Positions 56,597 to 64,000 of a stretch of DNA of 64,000 bases are shown here, piece after piece (the first letter of the stretch is position 1; every line of letters starts with the position of its first letter). The translations under genes were made by a program, and so were the position numbers. Source of the stretch: Verrucomicrobiales bacterium (GTDB taxonomy: Bacteria; Verrucomicrobiota; Verrucomicrobiia; Verrucomicrobiales; DEV007); assembly GCA_016795505.1 (NCBI GenBank), contig JAEUHH010000062.1, positions 158,349 through 222,348 of the forward strand, in the 5' to 3' direction. Under the pieces are notes generated by a model. The model did not search any database. It saw nothing but the letters and a program-made list of their open reading frames with translations, and was not told the origin of the DNA.

Positions 56597-57046
56597 ATGC
56601 GCATCGAGCCCGCCACGCTCGAGGACCTGCCGGAGTTGGTCGAGTTGGTGATGGCATTGCTGGAGATCGAGGAGGATTTCCAGCCGGACCGTGACAAGCA
56701 GGAAAAAGGCCTGCGGCTCATCCTTGAGCAGCCGAACCGCGGGCGGATTTTCGTCATCCGCACCGACTACCAGATCGTGGGCATGGTGAATCTGCTGTTC
56801 ACCATTTCGACGGCCAAGGGGGGATTCGTGATCTTGATGGAGGACGTGATCATCCACCCCAACCATCGCGGCCAGGGTTTCGGCACCCGGCTGGTCGAGT
56901 ACGTCATCGATTTTGCCCGGAAAAAGGATTTCAAGCGCATCACGCTGCTGACCGACCGCATCAGTGCGGAGTCGCAGCGCTTTTTCCAAAAGCTCGGCTT
57001 TGCCCATTCGCACATGATCCCGATGCGGCGGAATTTCGACGAGTGA
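56597..57046 (+). CDS. GNAT-family N-acetyltransferase
   Basis: A 149-residue acetyl-CoA-dependent acyltransferase. Motif A is VIIHPNHRGQGFGTRLVEYVIDFA (R/Q-x-x-G-x-G/A pyrophosphate loop seen as RGQGFGTRL), motif B is AESQRFFQKLGFAHS, and the N-terminal strand pair is typical. The acceptor substrate is unknown. Its stop codon lies 8 bp before the sufE ATG, so the two may be one operon. A GTG 16 codons upstream is a possible longer start. Confidence 0.85.
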   Translation: MRIEPATLEDLPELVELVMALLEIEEDFQPDRDKQEKGLRLILEQPNRGRIFVIRTDYQIVGMVNLLFTISTAKGGFVILMEDVIIHPNHRGQGFGTRLVEYVIDFARKKDFKRITLLTDRISAESQRFFQKLGFAHSHMIPMRRNFDE

Positions 57047-57054
57047 CGGCCGCC

Positions 57055-57471
57055 ATGAGTCTGCGGGAGAGACAGCGCGAGCTGATCGACGATTACTCGA
57101 TCATCGAAGATCCCGCCGAGCGCTTCCAGGCCATCGTCGATCGCGGGCGCCGGGCGGCTCCGCTGCCCGAGGAGGCGCGGGATGACGACCATCTGGTGCC
57201 GGGCTGCACCTCGCGCGTCTGGCTGGCGGGGTGGCTGGACGAAGAGACCGGAACGTGCCAGTACCGCGCCGAAGCCGACGCCCCGAGCATCCACGGCGTG
57301 GCCACGATGCTGTGCGCCCTCTACTCGGGTGCCGCTCCGGCCGAAGTCGTGGCGGTCGAGCCCGATTGTCTCGCGGAGCTGGGAATCGACCGCCAGCTTT
57401 CGCCCACCCGCCTGCGCGGTCTCGGCCAGATCCGGCGGCGCATCCGGGAGTTGGCGGAAGCCTGGCTCTGA
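57055..57471 (+). CDS. sufE: SufE-family sulfur acceptor
   Basis: Sulfur-transfer protein of 138 residues that takes persulfide sulfur from a cysteine desulfurase for Fe-S cluster assembly. The acceptor cysteine is in DHLVPGCTSRVWLAG (the PGCxS motif), and the surrounding LIDDYSIIEDPAERFQAIVDRGR helix and the C-terminal R-rich helix with LGQIRRRIRELAEAWL are typical. It is an intact single-domain SufE; the cysteine desulfurase is not in the window. Confidence 0.9.
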   Translation: MSLRERQRELIDDYSIIEDPAERFQAIVDRGRRAAPLPEEARDDDHLVPGCTSRVWLAGWLDEETGTCQYRAEADAPSIHGVATMLCALYSGAAPAEVVAVEPDCLAELGIDRQLSPTRLRGLGQIRRRIRELAEAWL

Positions 57472-57486
57472 GCCACAATCGGCAGG

Positions 57487-58536
57487 CTATCCGGCGGCTC
57501 CGAGCCCGAGATTGGGGTCGATATCCTGATCCAACCGGGTCGGATCGGCGGAGAGACCCTGTTTGATCGCAGCGACGTAGGCGATCATGGCGGCGTTGTC
57601 GGTGGTGTAGGCCGGGGCGGCGATCCGCAGGTCCAGACCTCGCGAGTGACAGGCTGCGGTCATGGCCTCGCGGAGCCGGCTGTTGCAGCTCACGCCGCCA
57701 CTGACGGTGACGAGCCGCTCGCCGGTGTCGGCTGCTGCAGCGAGGGTCTTCGCCACCAGAACGTCGATGACGGCTTCCTGGAACGAGGCGCAGAGATCAG
57801 TCACGGTGTCTTCGCCGGGAGGGCTTTCCAGCTTTTGAAGCAGGTAATAGACCGCCGTCTTCAATCCGCTGAAACTGAACTGGTAGTCCCCGCTGTCGAT
57901 CATGCTCCGCGGCAGGTCGTAGGCGGCGCGGTTGGCCCCGGGGCGGCGGGCGCGGCGATCGATCTCCGGCCCGCCGGGATAGGGCAGGCCCAGCATCTTG
58001 CCGACTTTGTCGAAAGCCTCGCCGGCGGCATCGTCGCGGGTGCTGCCGAGGACCGTGTAGTCACCCGCGGCGCGCGTGTGGACGAGCAGGGTGTGGCCGC
58101 CGCTGACGACGAGGGAGAGATTCGGCCGGACGCCGCCGGGATCGCCGATAAAAGGCGACAGGAGATGTCCCTCGAGGTGATTGACGGCATGGAATGGCAG
58201 CCGGAGGGCGAGGGCCAGGGCCTTGGCGGTGGTATTCCCAATGAGCAGGGAACTCGCGAGGCCGGGACCCGAGGTGGCGGCGATGGCAGTGAGATCGGCC
58301 GGGCGAATGCCGGCCTCGCCGAGGGCCTGCTCGATCAGGGGCCGCAGGATGAGGTTGTGATTGCGCGAAGCCAGCTCGGGGACGACGCCGCCATAGGGCT
58401 GGTGCAGGGCGATCTGGGAGGAAATGGCCCCACAGAGGATCTCGCCGCTGTCGCCGCGGGCGATGGCCACGGCGGTCTCATCGCAGGAGGTCTCGATGGC
58501 GAGCACGAGCCCGCCGGCTGGAGATGGCGCAGTCAC
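57487..58536 (-). CDS. tsaD: tRNA N6-adenosine threonylcarbamoyltransferase
   Basis: Catalytic subunit for t6A37 synthesis on ANN-decoding tRNAs, with TsaB and TsaE. The 349-residue protein has the N-terminal LAIETSCDETAVAI motif, the metal site HLEGHLLS with its His pair, LVVSGGHTLLVHT, SGGVSCNSRLREAM and APAYTTDNAAMIAYVA. The last 27 residues after that motif begin with IKQGLSADPTRLDQD, encoded by a copy of the 45-bp palindromic repeat; the tail is therefore probably derived from the repeat. Essential in most bacteria. Downstream on the same strand after the S41 protease gene. Confidence 0.95.
   Translation of the reverse strand: MTAPSPAGGLVLAIETSCDETAVAIARGDSGEILCGAISSQIALHQPYGGVVPELASRNHNLILRPLIEQALGEAGIRPADLTAIAATSGPGLASSLLIGNTTAKALALALRLPFHAVNHLEGHLLSPFIGDPGGVRPNLSLVVSGGHTLLVHTRAAGDYTVLGSTRDDAAGEAFDKVGKMLGLPYPGGPEIDRRARRPGANRAAYDLPRSMIDSGDYQFSFSGLKTAVYYLLQKLESPPGEDTVTDLCASFQEAVIDVLVAKTLAAAADTGERLVTVSGGVSCNSRLREAMTAACHSRGLDLRIAAPAYTTDNAAMIAYVAAIKQGLSADPTRLDQDIDPNLGLGAAG
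57526..57570. repeat. 45-bp paired palindromic repeat, copy 8 (in the tsaD 3' end)
   Basis: Two units, CTGATCCAACCGGGTCGGATCGG and CGGAGAGACCCTGTTTGATCGC. AGACCCTGTTTGATCG (16 bp) is identical to the dnaE copy. It is read in the same frame as in dnaE, giving IKQGLSADPTRLDQD (residues about 323-337 of 349). The first unit is more diverged. Confidence 0.85.
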
Positions 58537-58561
58537 CGGGCGATCGGTCCCTGGGGCCGCC

Positions 58562-60058
58562 TCACTGGCCGCCTTCCTTCTTCTTCTCCGGCTCCGGCGC
58601 GGCAGGGGGCGCCTCTCCGGCTGCGGTGGCGGGCTTCCCGTCTGCCTTGGGGGCGCCGGCCTCGGCGACTTGTGAGGCGGCGGCAGCGGGTGCAGCGGGA
58701 CCGGGCTTGCGATTGGTATAGACGAGCGCGCCTTTCATGGCGTCGACGGCCCGGATGAGCTGGAGATCCTGAAAACCGTCGATCTTTTTTCGGTCCTCGG
58801 GGGTGAGCGTCTCGCGATTGAACCAGCGGACGAGCTGCTCCTCCTCCTTTGGCGTGAGGCTGGCGACGATATTGGGAATGACGCCGTTTTCGTGGATGGT
58901 GCGGTGGCTGGGTGTGTAGTACTTCGCGGTGGTGAGGCGGATGGCTTTGCCGTCGGTGCCGTCGAGCGGCATGATGGACTGGACCGAGCCCTTGCCGAAA
59001 GAGGTCTCGCCGACCACGATGGCCCGCTGCATGTCCTGCAAGGCACCTGCCACGACCTCGGAGCCGCTGGCGCTGGCGTAGTTCATCAGGATGGCGACGG
59101 GGTACTCGCGCTCGCGGCGTTTCCGGTTCGCCAGGGTGCGGTAGGGGCGTACCTCGCCGGAGCCGGGCTTGCCCTCGGTGGTGAGCACCAGTGAGCCGGC
59201 GGGCACGAACTCGCCGATGATGTCGATGGCCACGTTCAGAAGGCCGCCGGGATTGTTCCGCAGGTCGAAGACGAAGGCCTGCATGCCCTGCTTTTCCAAT
59301 TCATCAAGGGCGTCGGCGAGTTCGTCGGCTGACGGATCGCTGAACTGGAGCAGCCTGGCGTAACCGATCTTGTAGGGCGCGGTCAGCTTCTCGTCGAGCA
59401 GGGTCACATCCTTCAGGGTGCTCTGTTTGATGACTTCTCGGGTCATCTCGACGTCGATCAGGGCCTTGGTGGAGGGGCGACGGAGGGTGAGCTTCAGCTT
59501 CTCTCCCGGCTTTCCTTTCAGCAGGGCGACGGCTTCGCTCAGGCCAATGTCCTCGGTGAGTAGATTGTTGATCTTGAGGATCTGGTCGCCGGGCAGCACG
59601 CCTGCCCGGGCCGCCGGGCCGTCCTCGCGCACGCTGACGATGCTGAGGAGGTCGCCGCGGGTGGAAATGGTGATGCCGACTCCTTCGTAGGTGCTCCCGG
59701 TGTCCTGCTGGAGCTGCTCGAACACTTTCGGCTGCATGAACTGGCAGTGCGGGTCAAGCTCGGCGAGCATGCCGGCCAGGGCGCTGTTGATGAGCCGCTC
59801 GTAGGTGACTTTCTCGGGATCCACGTAGTTCTGCCGCACGATCTCAAGCACGCGAGTGAACAGGGCGATCTGCTCAAAGGCCTCGGCATCCTCGTCATCG
59901 GCCGCCGGAGCTGCGGCTGGCGCGGCCTTTTCCTTTTCAGCCGGCTCTGGCTTGGCTGGCGCGGGCGTCTCCGGCTTTTTCTCTTGGGCAACGAGTGGCG
60001 AGAGCCACAGCAAGCCCAGGAGGCCACAGGTGAGACCGGAGATGATCGAGCGTTTCAT
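58562..60058 (-). CDS. ctpA: S41-family C-terminal processing protease
   Basis: Exported Ser-Lys dyad protease of the CtpA/Prc family, 498 residues. Signal peptide: IISGLTCGLLGLLWLSPLVAQ. Then an Ala/Pro/Lys-rich linker, a cap/N-terminal helix region (NSALAGMLAELDPHCQFM), a PDZ domain (GVGITISTRGDLLSIVSV to PGDQILKINN) and the tail-processing core with the nucleophile in ILMNYASASGSEVVAGALQD and Lys in VVGETSFGKGSVQSIMPL. A second Ala/Pro/Lys-rich tail ends the protein. It cleaves C-termini of periplasmic proteins. tsaD follows on the same strand 25 bp downstream. Confidence 0.93.
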   Translation of the reverse strand: MKRSIISGLTCGLLGLLWLSPLVAQEKKPETPAPAKPEPAEKEKAAPAAAPAADDEDAEAFEQIALFTRVLEIVRQNYVDPEKVTYERLINSALAGMLAELDPHCQFMQPKVFEQLQQDTGSTYEGVGITISTRGDLLSIVSVREDGPAARAGVLPGDQILKINNLLTEDIGLSEAVALLKGKPGEKLKLTLRRPSTKALIDVEMTREVIKQSTLKDVTLLDEKLTAPYKIGYARLLQFSDPSADELADALDELEKQGMQAFVFDLRNNPGGLLNVAIDIIGEFVPAGSLVLTTEGKPGSGEVRPYRTLANRKRREREYPVAILMNYASASGSEVVAGALQDMQRAIVVGETSFGKGSVQSIMPLDGTDGKAIRLTTAKYYTPSHRTIHENGVIPNIVASLTPKEEEQLVRWFNRETLTPEDRKKIDGFQDLQLIRAVDAMKGALVYTNRKPGPAAPAAAASQVAEAGAPKADGKPATAAGEAPPAAPEPEKKKEGGQ

Positions 60059-60089
60059 GGGCGCAGTGTCCGGGCATCGGGGGCGATTT

Positions 60090-60446
60090 TCAAGCCTTGT
60101 CCTCCTGACTGGGCGGCGCAAAAAAGACCGCCAGCCAGACGGTGTCGGTCCCGGCGTCGGTCGCTTCGACCCGGTGGCGGCAGCGGGCGGGGATGCGGAG
60201 CCAGTCGCCCGGCAGCAGGGCGCGGTGGTGATCGGAAAAACGCACCGTCGCCGAGCCGCTCAGCAGCGCGACCCATTCCTCCTCGGCCTGATCGTACCAG
60301 AAACCTTCCGGCGAAGCATGACCCCTCGACACGATGCGCTCGATACGCACCGGACCTCGCCCTTGGGCCAGGATCTCGGTGACTTCGACGGGCATGGCGC
60401 GGTCGATCGGAGCAAAGAGGTGGCCGGAGTCGGGTGTCTCGTTCAT
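60090..60446 (-). CDS. Cupin-domain protein
   Basis: A 118-residue single cupin. Metal-motif 1 resembles HASPEGFWYDQAEEEWVALLSG (GHxxHxExx pattern degenerate: H, then Q-E-E-E-W), motif 2 LLPGDWLRIPARCRHRVEATD (G-D-x-x-x-P-x-x-x-x-H). It may be a small metal enzyme or a sensor. The ATG at MNETPDSGHLF is chosen; the longer frame is not family-like. It lies upstream of the S41 protease, same strand, 32 bp apart. Confidence 0.78.
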   Translation of the reverse strand: MNETPDSGHLFAPIDRAMPVEVTEILAQGRGPVRIERIVSRGHASPEGFWYDQAEEEWVALLSGSATVRFSDHHRALLPGDWLRIPARCRHRVEATDAGTDTVWLAVFFAPPSQEDKA

Positions 60447-60573
60447 CCCGGCAGCCTCGGTGCGATCGGCCGGCTGACCAAGGAGAAAACCCGTTGCACC
60501 GGAGACGGATTGCGGCAGCCTCCCCGTGCGCGGAGACTCCATCCCATCCCAACACCCGCCGGCAAAACCATCC

Positions 60574-61881
60574 ATGGAAAGCGGTCACATCACCTGCCCC
60601 AATTGCGGCCACGAATTCGAGATTTCCGATGCCCTGACCGGGCAGATCCGCGAGCACTTGCGGGCCGAACTCCAGGCCGACATCGTCCGCCGCGAGGCCG
60701 AAACCAAGCGGAAGCTCGAGGAGATCGCGGCGCGCGAAAGCCAGCTCGACGAGCAGGTCGAGGCCCGGCTGAAAACCCGGCTTTCCGAAGCCCAGGCCAA
60801 GGCCGCCAAGCAACTCGAAGAGCGCTATGCCCTCCAGATGCGGGACCTCCAGGAGACACTGCACCAGCGGGACACCGATCTGAAGCACTTTCGGGAGCAG
60901 GAGTTGGCTCTGCGCAAGGAGAAGCGCGACCTGGAAAAGGCCCGCGAGCAGGCCGAACTGGACCTCGCCCGCCAGCTTGATGCCGAGCGCACCCGCATCC
61001 GGTCCGAGGTCCAGCGTCAGGCCGACGAACAGCACCGGCTGAAGGAACTCGAAAAGGAAAAGACCATCGCCGATCTTAAGGCCGCTCTCGACGCCATGCG
61101 ACGCAAGGCTGAGCAGGGCTCGATGGAAACGCAGGGCGAGGTCCTGGAGCAGGACTTCGAGGCCAGGCTGCGCGCCTTTTTTCCCCTCGACGACATCGCA
61201 CCGGTGCCGAAAGGCATCCGCGGCGCCGATCTGGTCCATACGGTGCGCACCCCGCTCCGGGTCGATTGCGGCATTCTCCTCTGGGAAATCAAGAATACCA
61301 AGGCCTGGGGCGGCGACTGGATCGCCAAGCTGAAACAGGACATGATCGACACCCGCGCCACACTCGCCATCCTGATGTCGGTGGTTTTGCCCGAGGGCAT
61401 CGAGCGTTTCGGTCTTGTCGACGGCGTGTGGGTGTCAGACCCGGCCTCGGCCCTGCCCCTCGCGGCGGCGTTGCGTGAGCAATTCGTGGCTCTGGAGCGC
61501 GAGCGGCAGTCCTCTGTCGGCAAAAGCGTCAAGATGGAGATGCTCTACCAGTATCTGGCCGGCACCGAGTTCAAGCAGAAGATCGAAGGCATCGTCGAGG
61601 GCTTCACCGCCATGCAGGATCAGCTTGCGCGGGAGCGGCGCGCCATGGAAAAGCAGTGGAAGGAGCGGGAAAAGCAGATCGAGCGCGTCGTGAAGAATAC
61701 CGTCGGGCTCTATGGCGACATGCAGGGCATCATCGGAGGGCAAATCCCCGAGATACCGGCTCTTGAGCTGGACGGTGGAGCCGCCAGAGCCCTGCCGACC
61801 CGAAAGAAGGCCGCCTCCGCCGGTGCCGAGGACGACGAAGCCGACGTGACCGATGGATTGCTCGAATTTGGCGATGATTGA
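60574..61881 (+). CDS. DUF2130 protein
   Basis: A 435-residue protein. It starts with an atypical zinc-ribbon-like CPNCGHEFEIS (only one CxxC pair seen), then a long coiled coil (about residues 20-195, rich in Glu/Arg/Leu heptads), then the DUF2130 domain: SMETQGEVLEQDFEARLRAFFPLDDI, GADLVHTVRTPLRVDCGILLWEIKNTKAW, WIAKLKQDMIDTRATLAILMSVVLP and EGIERFGLVDGVWVSDP. DUF2130 resembles PD-(D/E)XK nuclease domains (E-x-K motif WEIKNT) and may be a RmuC-like DNA-associated factor; activity is unproven. Confidence 0.87.
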   Translation: MESGHITCPNCGHEFEISDALTGQIREHLRAELQADIVRREAETKRKLEEIAARESQLDEQVEARLKTRLSEAQAKAAKQLEERYALQMRDLQETLHQRDTDLKHFREQELALRKEKRDLEKAREQAELDLARQLDAERTRIRSEVQRQADEQHRLKELEKEKTIADLKAALDAMRRKAEQGSMETQGEVLEQDFEARLRAFFPLDDIAPVPKGIRGADLVHTVRTPLRVDCGILLWEIKNTKAWGGDWIAKLKQDMIDTRATLAILMSVVLPEGIERFGLVDGVWVSDPASALPLAAALREQFVALERERQSSVGKSVKMEMLYQYLAGTEFKQKIEGIVEGFTAMQDQLARERRAMEKQWKEREKQIERVVKNTVGLYGDMQGIIGGQIPEIPALELDGGAARALPTRKKAASAGAEDDEADVTDGLLEFGDD

Positions 61882-61920
61882 TGGATCGATGATGCCGCCG
61901 AGGTTCACTCCGCCCGGACC

Positions 61921-63141
61921 ATGCGCGATACCGACGACTTCTCTCCACCTGACGACGAACCATTCCGGTTGTCATCGTCGCGGTTGGTGCTGCAAACGCT
62001 CCTCGAAGCCGGCAACCTCGACCGGGTCGTCGCCGAGGCACGGCGCTTTCTGGAGCAGGATCCCGAGGACTCCACGGCGCACTTTTACCTTGTCCTGGCT
62101 CTGACCGATCTGAAACGGCGGCGCGAGGCCCAGATGCATCTCGATCACCTGCTCGCCGCCGAACCAGAGGCAGCCCGCACCCACCTCGCGGCGGTCTGTC
62201 TGTATGCCTCTGCGGAGCACTGGTCCAAAGTCCAGCACCATGTCAACGAGGGGCTCCGCATCGATCCGGACCACGGCTTTTTCCACCGTTTCGCCGCCAT
62301 AGCCTCCCTGAAAAAGCTCGACCTGGCTGCCGCCCGGAGACACATCGCCCGCGCCCGTCAATTGGATCCGGATGATGCCGACACCGCCAATCTGTATATC
62401 CGCATCCACGGCGCGACTGAGACCACCGCGGCCGATGCGGTCAAGCGCCTCGACGACTACCGCGCCGCCCTGCGCCTCGATCCCCACAATGCAGCGCTTC
62501 ACAACAGCATCGGCGACCTCCACCTGAATGAACTGGCCGATCCGCTCGAAGCCGAGCGCGCCTACCGCGAAGCCCTGCGCATCGAGCCGGACAACCCTAT
62601 CTACCAGCAGGATCTTTTCCAGGCCGTCGCCGCTCGCAGTATCACCTATCGGCTCTTCAGCATTCCGAGTCGCACCTTTGCGTGGCTTCACCTCGTGACC
62701 GCGACGATCGCGCGGCAGCCCTGGCGGATCATCTTTCTGGTCATCGGAGCCAAAGCCGTGGCGGCATTCCTCATTTGGCTACTGCTGGCAACCCTGATTT
62801 TCTGGCCCGGCGGCAAAGCGTACGAGTGGCTCCTCGTCTCCGAGATCCGTCGGGGCTCCGCGGCGTCGGATACCGAGTTGCGACTTTGGTTCTGGCTTCG
62901 CCGCTGGCCGCGCTGGGTGCGGTTCGGACTTTTTCTCGGTTTCAATATGGGGCTTTGGGGCGCCTGTTTCGCCCTCCTCGGCCTGCCGATCGCGGCGGGA
63001 TACCTGATCGTTGCGGTTTTTTCGGCCGTCCACCTGTTGTTTGTCTCCATCGCCTGGGCGATTCGCCGCGGGCGAGCCAATTCCGCCCTGCAGAGACGCG
63101 AGCGCCGCCGCACACCCCCTCCACTACCGGTCCGTCAATGA
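61921..63141 (+). CDS. TPR-repeat membrane protein
   Basis: A 406-residue protein. The N-terminal half (about 20-240) is a row of TPR-like helical pairs (e.g. EDSTAHFYLVLALTDLKRRREAQMHLDHLLAAEP, NAALHNSIGDLHLNELADPLEAERAYREALRIEP); two hydrophobic helices near 265-295 and two further ones near 330-375 follow, then a basic C-terminus. It is probably an inner-membrane scaffold with a cytoplasmic TPR domain. No partner is predictable. It follows DUF2130 by 39 bp on the same strand. Confidence 0.8.
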   Translation: MRDTDDFSPPDDEPFRLSSSRLVLQTLLEAGNLDRVVAEARRFLEQDPEDSTAHFYLVLALTDLKRRREAQMHLDHLLAAEPEAARTHLAAVCLYASAEHWSKVQHHVNEGLRIDPDHGFFHRFAAIASLKKLDLAAARRHIARARQLDPDDADTANLYIRIHGATETTAADAVKRLDDYRAALRLDPHNAALHNSIGDLHLNELADPLEAERAYREALRIEPDNPIYQQDLFQAVAARSITYRLFSIPSRTFAWLHLVTATIARQPWRIIFLVIGAKAVAAFLIWLLLATLIFWPGGKAYEWLLVSEIRRGSAASDTELRLWFWLRRWPRWVRFGLFLGFNMGLWGACFALLGLPIAAGYLIVAVFSAVHLLFVSIAWAIRRGRANSALQRRERRRTPPPLPVRQ

Positions 63142-63150
63142 CGCCCGTGC

Positions 63151-63693
63151 TCAGTAAGTGAGCAATGCCGAGATGGGAAACCCGTCCGCCGCCTCGTGGA
63201 TCGCCTTGCGCCCGTCGAGAAAAGCCAGCTCGATGAAAAAGCTCGCCCCGACGATCTCGCCGCCTAGCTCCCGGACCAATTGCAACGCCGCAGCCGACGT
63301 GCCGCCCGTGGCGAGCAGATCGTCCACCAGCAGCACACGCTCTCCTGGCGAAATGGCATCCTCATGGATCTCGATGACACTTTCTCCGTACTCGAGCGCA
63401 TAGCTCACCGAGCGCGTGCGCCAAGGCAGTTTGCCCTTTTTCCGCACCGGCACCAGCCCCGCGCCGATCCGGTCCGCCACGGCAGCCCCAAAAATGAAGC
63501 CCCGTGCATCGATGCCAACGATCTTGTCCACCGGTGTCCCGCCGATCGACTCAACCAGCCCGTCAATCGCAAGCCGGAACAGGGCGCCATCCGCCAGTAC
63601 AGGCGCGATGTCCTTGAACACGATCCCTTCCTTCGGGAAGTCGATCACATCGCGGACGGCGGCAGAGAGGCGGTCGATGTCGGTGTCTTTCAT
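63151..63693 (-). CDS. apt: Adenine phosphoribosyltransferase
   Basis: Purine salvage: adenine plus PRPP to AMP. The 180-residue product has the N-terminal FPKEGIVFKDIAPVLADG, the GIDARGFIFGAAVADRIG strand-loop, FVPVRKKGKLPW-type VPVRKKGKLPWRT substrate region and the PRPP-binding RVLLVDDLLATGGTSAAALQLV. All motifs are intact. It is convergent with the TPR gene with a 9-bp gap. Confidence 0.97.
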   Translation of the reverse strand: MKDTDIDRLSAAVRDVIDFPKEGIVFKDIAPVLADGALFRLAIDGLVESIGGTPVDKIVGIDARGFIFGAAVADRIGAGLVPVRKKGKLPWRTRSVSYALEYGESVIEIHEDAISPGERVLLVDDLLATGGTSAAALQLVRELGGEIVGASFFIELAFLDGRKAIHEAADGFPISALLTY

Positions 63694-63732
63694 CGAGCCG
63701 ATAGTGGACCCTCCACACACTGGGGTCAAACG

Positions 63733-63760
63733 CACTGTTATCGTGCCACTGCTATCGTGC
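63733..63760. repeat. 14-bp direct repeat pair
   Basis: CACTGTTATCGTGC followed immediately by CACTGCTATCGTGC (13 of 14 identical), in the 200-bp gap between apt and the transposase start. It could be an operator for either gene, or part of a mobile-element end. Confidence 0.5.
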
Positions 63761-63896
63761 CGGCGCCACCTTGGGCACCATCTACTCCATCTACTTTTTA
63801 TAGTGCCGGAGAAATAAACGAAAGAATGCTTGCATTCGGCCATCGGCATGCCATTTTGGATGGATCAGTTTCCCGCTCAGCCACCCTGCCTGACCC

Positions 63897-64000
63897 ATGA
63901 GAGCTTCCAGACTTATTCCCGATCGCGGTGACGGCTATTTTCATGTCGTCTCCCGCGTGGTCGACAAGCGCTTCATCTTCAATGCCAAGGAGAAAAACCA
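63897..64000 (+). CDS. Y1-type transposase, N-terminal fragment (window edge)
   Basis: The first 34 codons are in the window: MRASRLIPDRGDGYFHVVSRVVDKRFIFNAKEKN. The GYFHVVSRVVDKRFIF stretch matches the N-terminus of Y1/IS200-like transposases of the REP-associated (RAYT) type seen in Verrucomicrobiota (x-x-YHVxSRxxDxxFIF). The HUH motif and catalytic Tyr should lie beyond the edge. Identification therefore rests on a short segment. If correct, it may relate to the palindromic repeats scattered through this window. Confidence 0.65.
   Translation, partial: MRASRLIPDRGDGYFHVVSRVVDKRFIFNAKEKN

Overview
The window is a high-GC chromosomal segment of a Gram-negative bacterium, most likely a member of the Verrucomicrobiota. 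The evidence is a DUF1501 gene overlapping a DUF1549/DUF1553 cytochrome-type gene (a planctomycete/verrucomicrobial pair), a GldG/DUF4340 ABC exporter operon, lipopolysaccharide heptose genes, several outer-membrane barrels, poor Shine-Dalgarno sites, and a Y1-type transposase start at the right edge. Almost everything is ordinary housekeeping and envelope biology. There is no prophage, CRISPR array, rRNA operon or large island.

Layout. 0-6.7 kb: nucleoside transporter, DEDDh exonuclease, TrmN6-like methyltransferase, a secreted unknown, a HAD hydrolase, ilvC and a secreted alpha/beta hydrolase. 6.8-12.4 kb: minus-strand ABC exporter operon (ATPase, permease, GldG-like, DUF4340 with a long PKAEA tail). 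12.8-20.4 kb: outer-membrane barrel, zinc ribbon, xseB-dxs, coaC-like flavoprotein, GH16 glucanase, beta-lactamase-fold hydrolase, PIN-domain pair. 20.4-28.2 kb: carB, mlaE-mlaF-mlaD lipid transport operon, aspartate aminotransferase. 28.3-33.4 kb: an unusual TatC fusion, argH, a Fur-family regulator, an Rpn-type nuclease. 33.4-43.1 kb: DUF1501/DUF1553 pair, rlmH, tRNA-Leu, FIST sensor protein, sugar isomerase-like barrel, two tandem outer-membrane barrels, glutaredoxin. 43.2-52.7 kb: SMUG1-type glycosylase, secreted beta-propeller-like protein, SGNH hydrolase, CPBP protease, HExxH membrane protein, efp, FkbM methyltransferase, gmhA and heptose kinase, NusG paralog. 52.7-64 kb: dnaE, GNAT, sufE, tsaD, S41 protease, cupin, DUF2130, TPR protein, apt and the start of a transposase.

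The most unusual signals are two. First, a family of 45-bp paired palindromes (unit about 22-23 bp with CCGATCA/TGATCGG arms around a GACCCTGTT or AACAGGGTC loop) occurs at eight loci. Two copies lie inside essential genes, near the 3' end of dnaE and at the 3' end of tsaD, read in the same frame and adding the same kind of 15-residue peptide. This resembles REP elements or Rickettsia palindromic elements, and a Y1 (RAYT-like) transposase begins at the window's right edge. Second, a TatC translocase subunit carries an Ala/Pro-rich periplasmic insert, a 71-residue tract with 20 histidines and a C-terminal ComEA-like helix-hairpin-helix domain in one polypeptide.

All functions were assigned by reading motifs and protein sequence. 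No database search was run.
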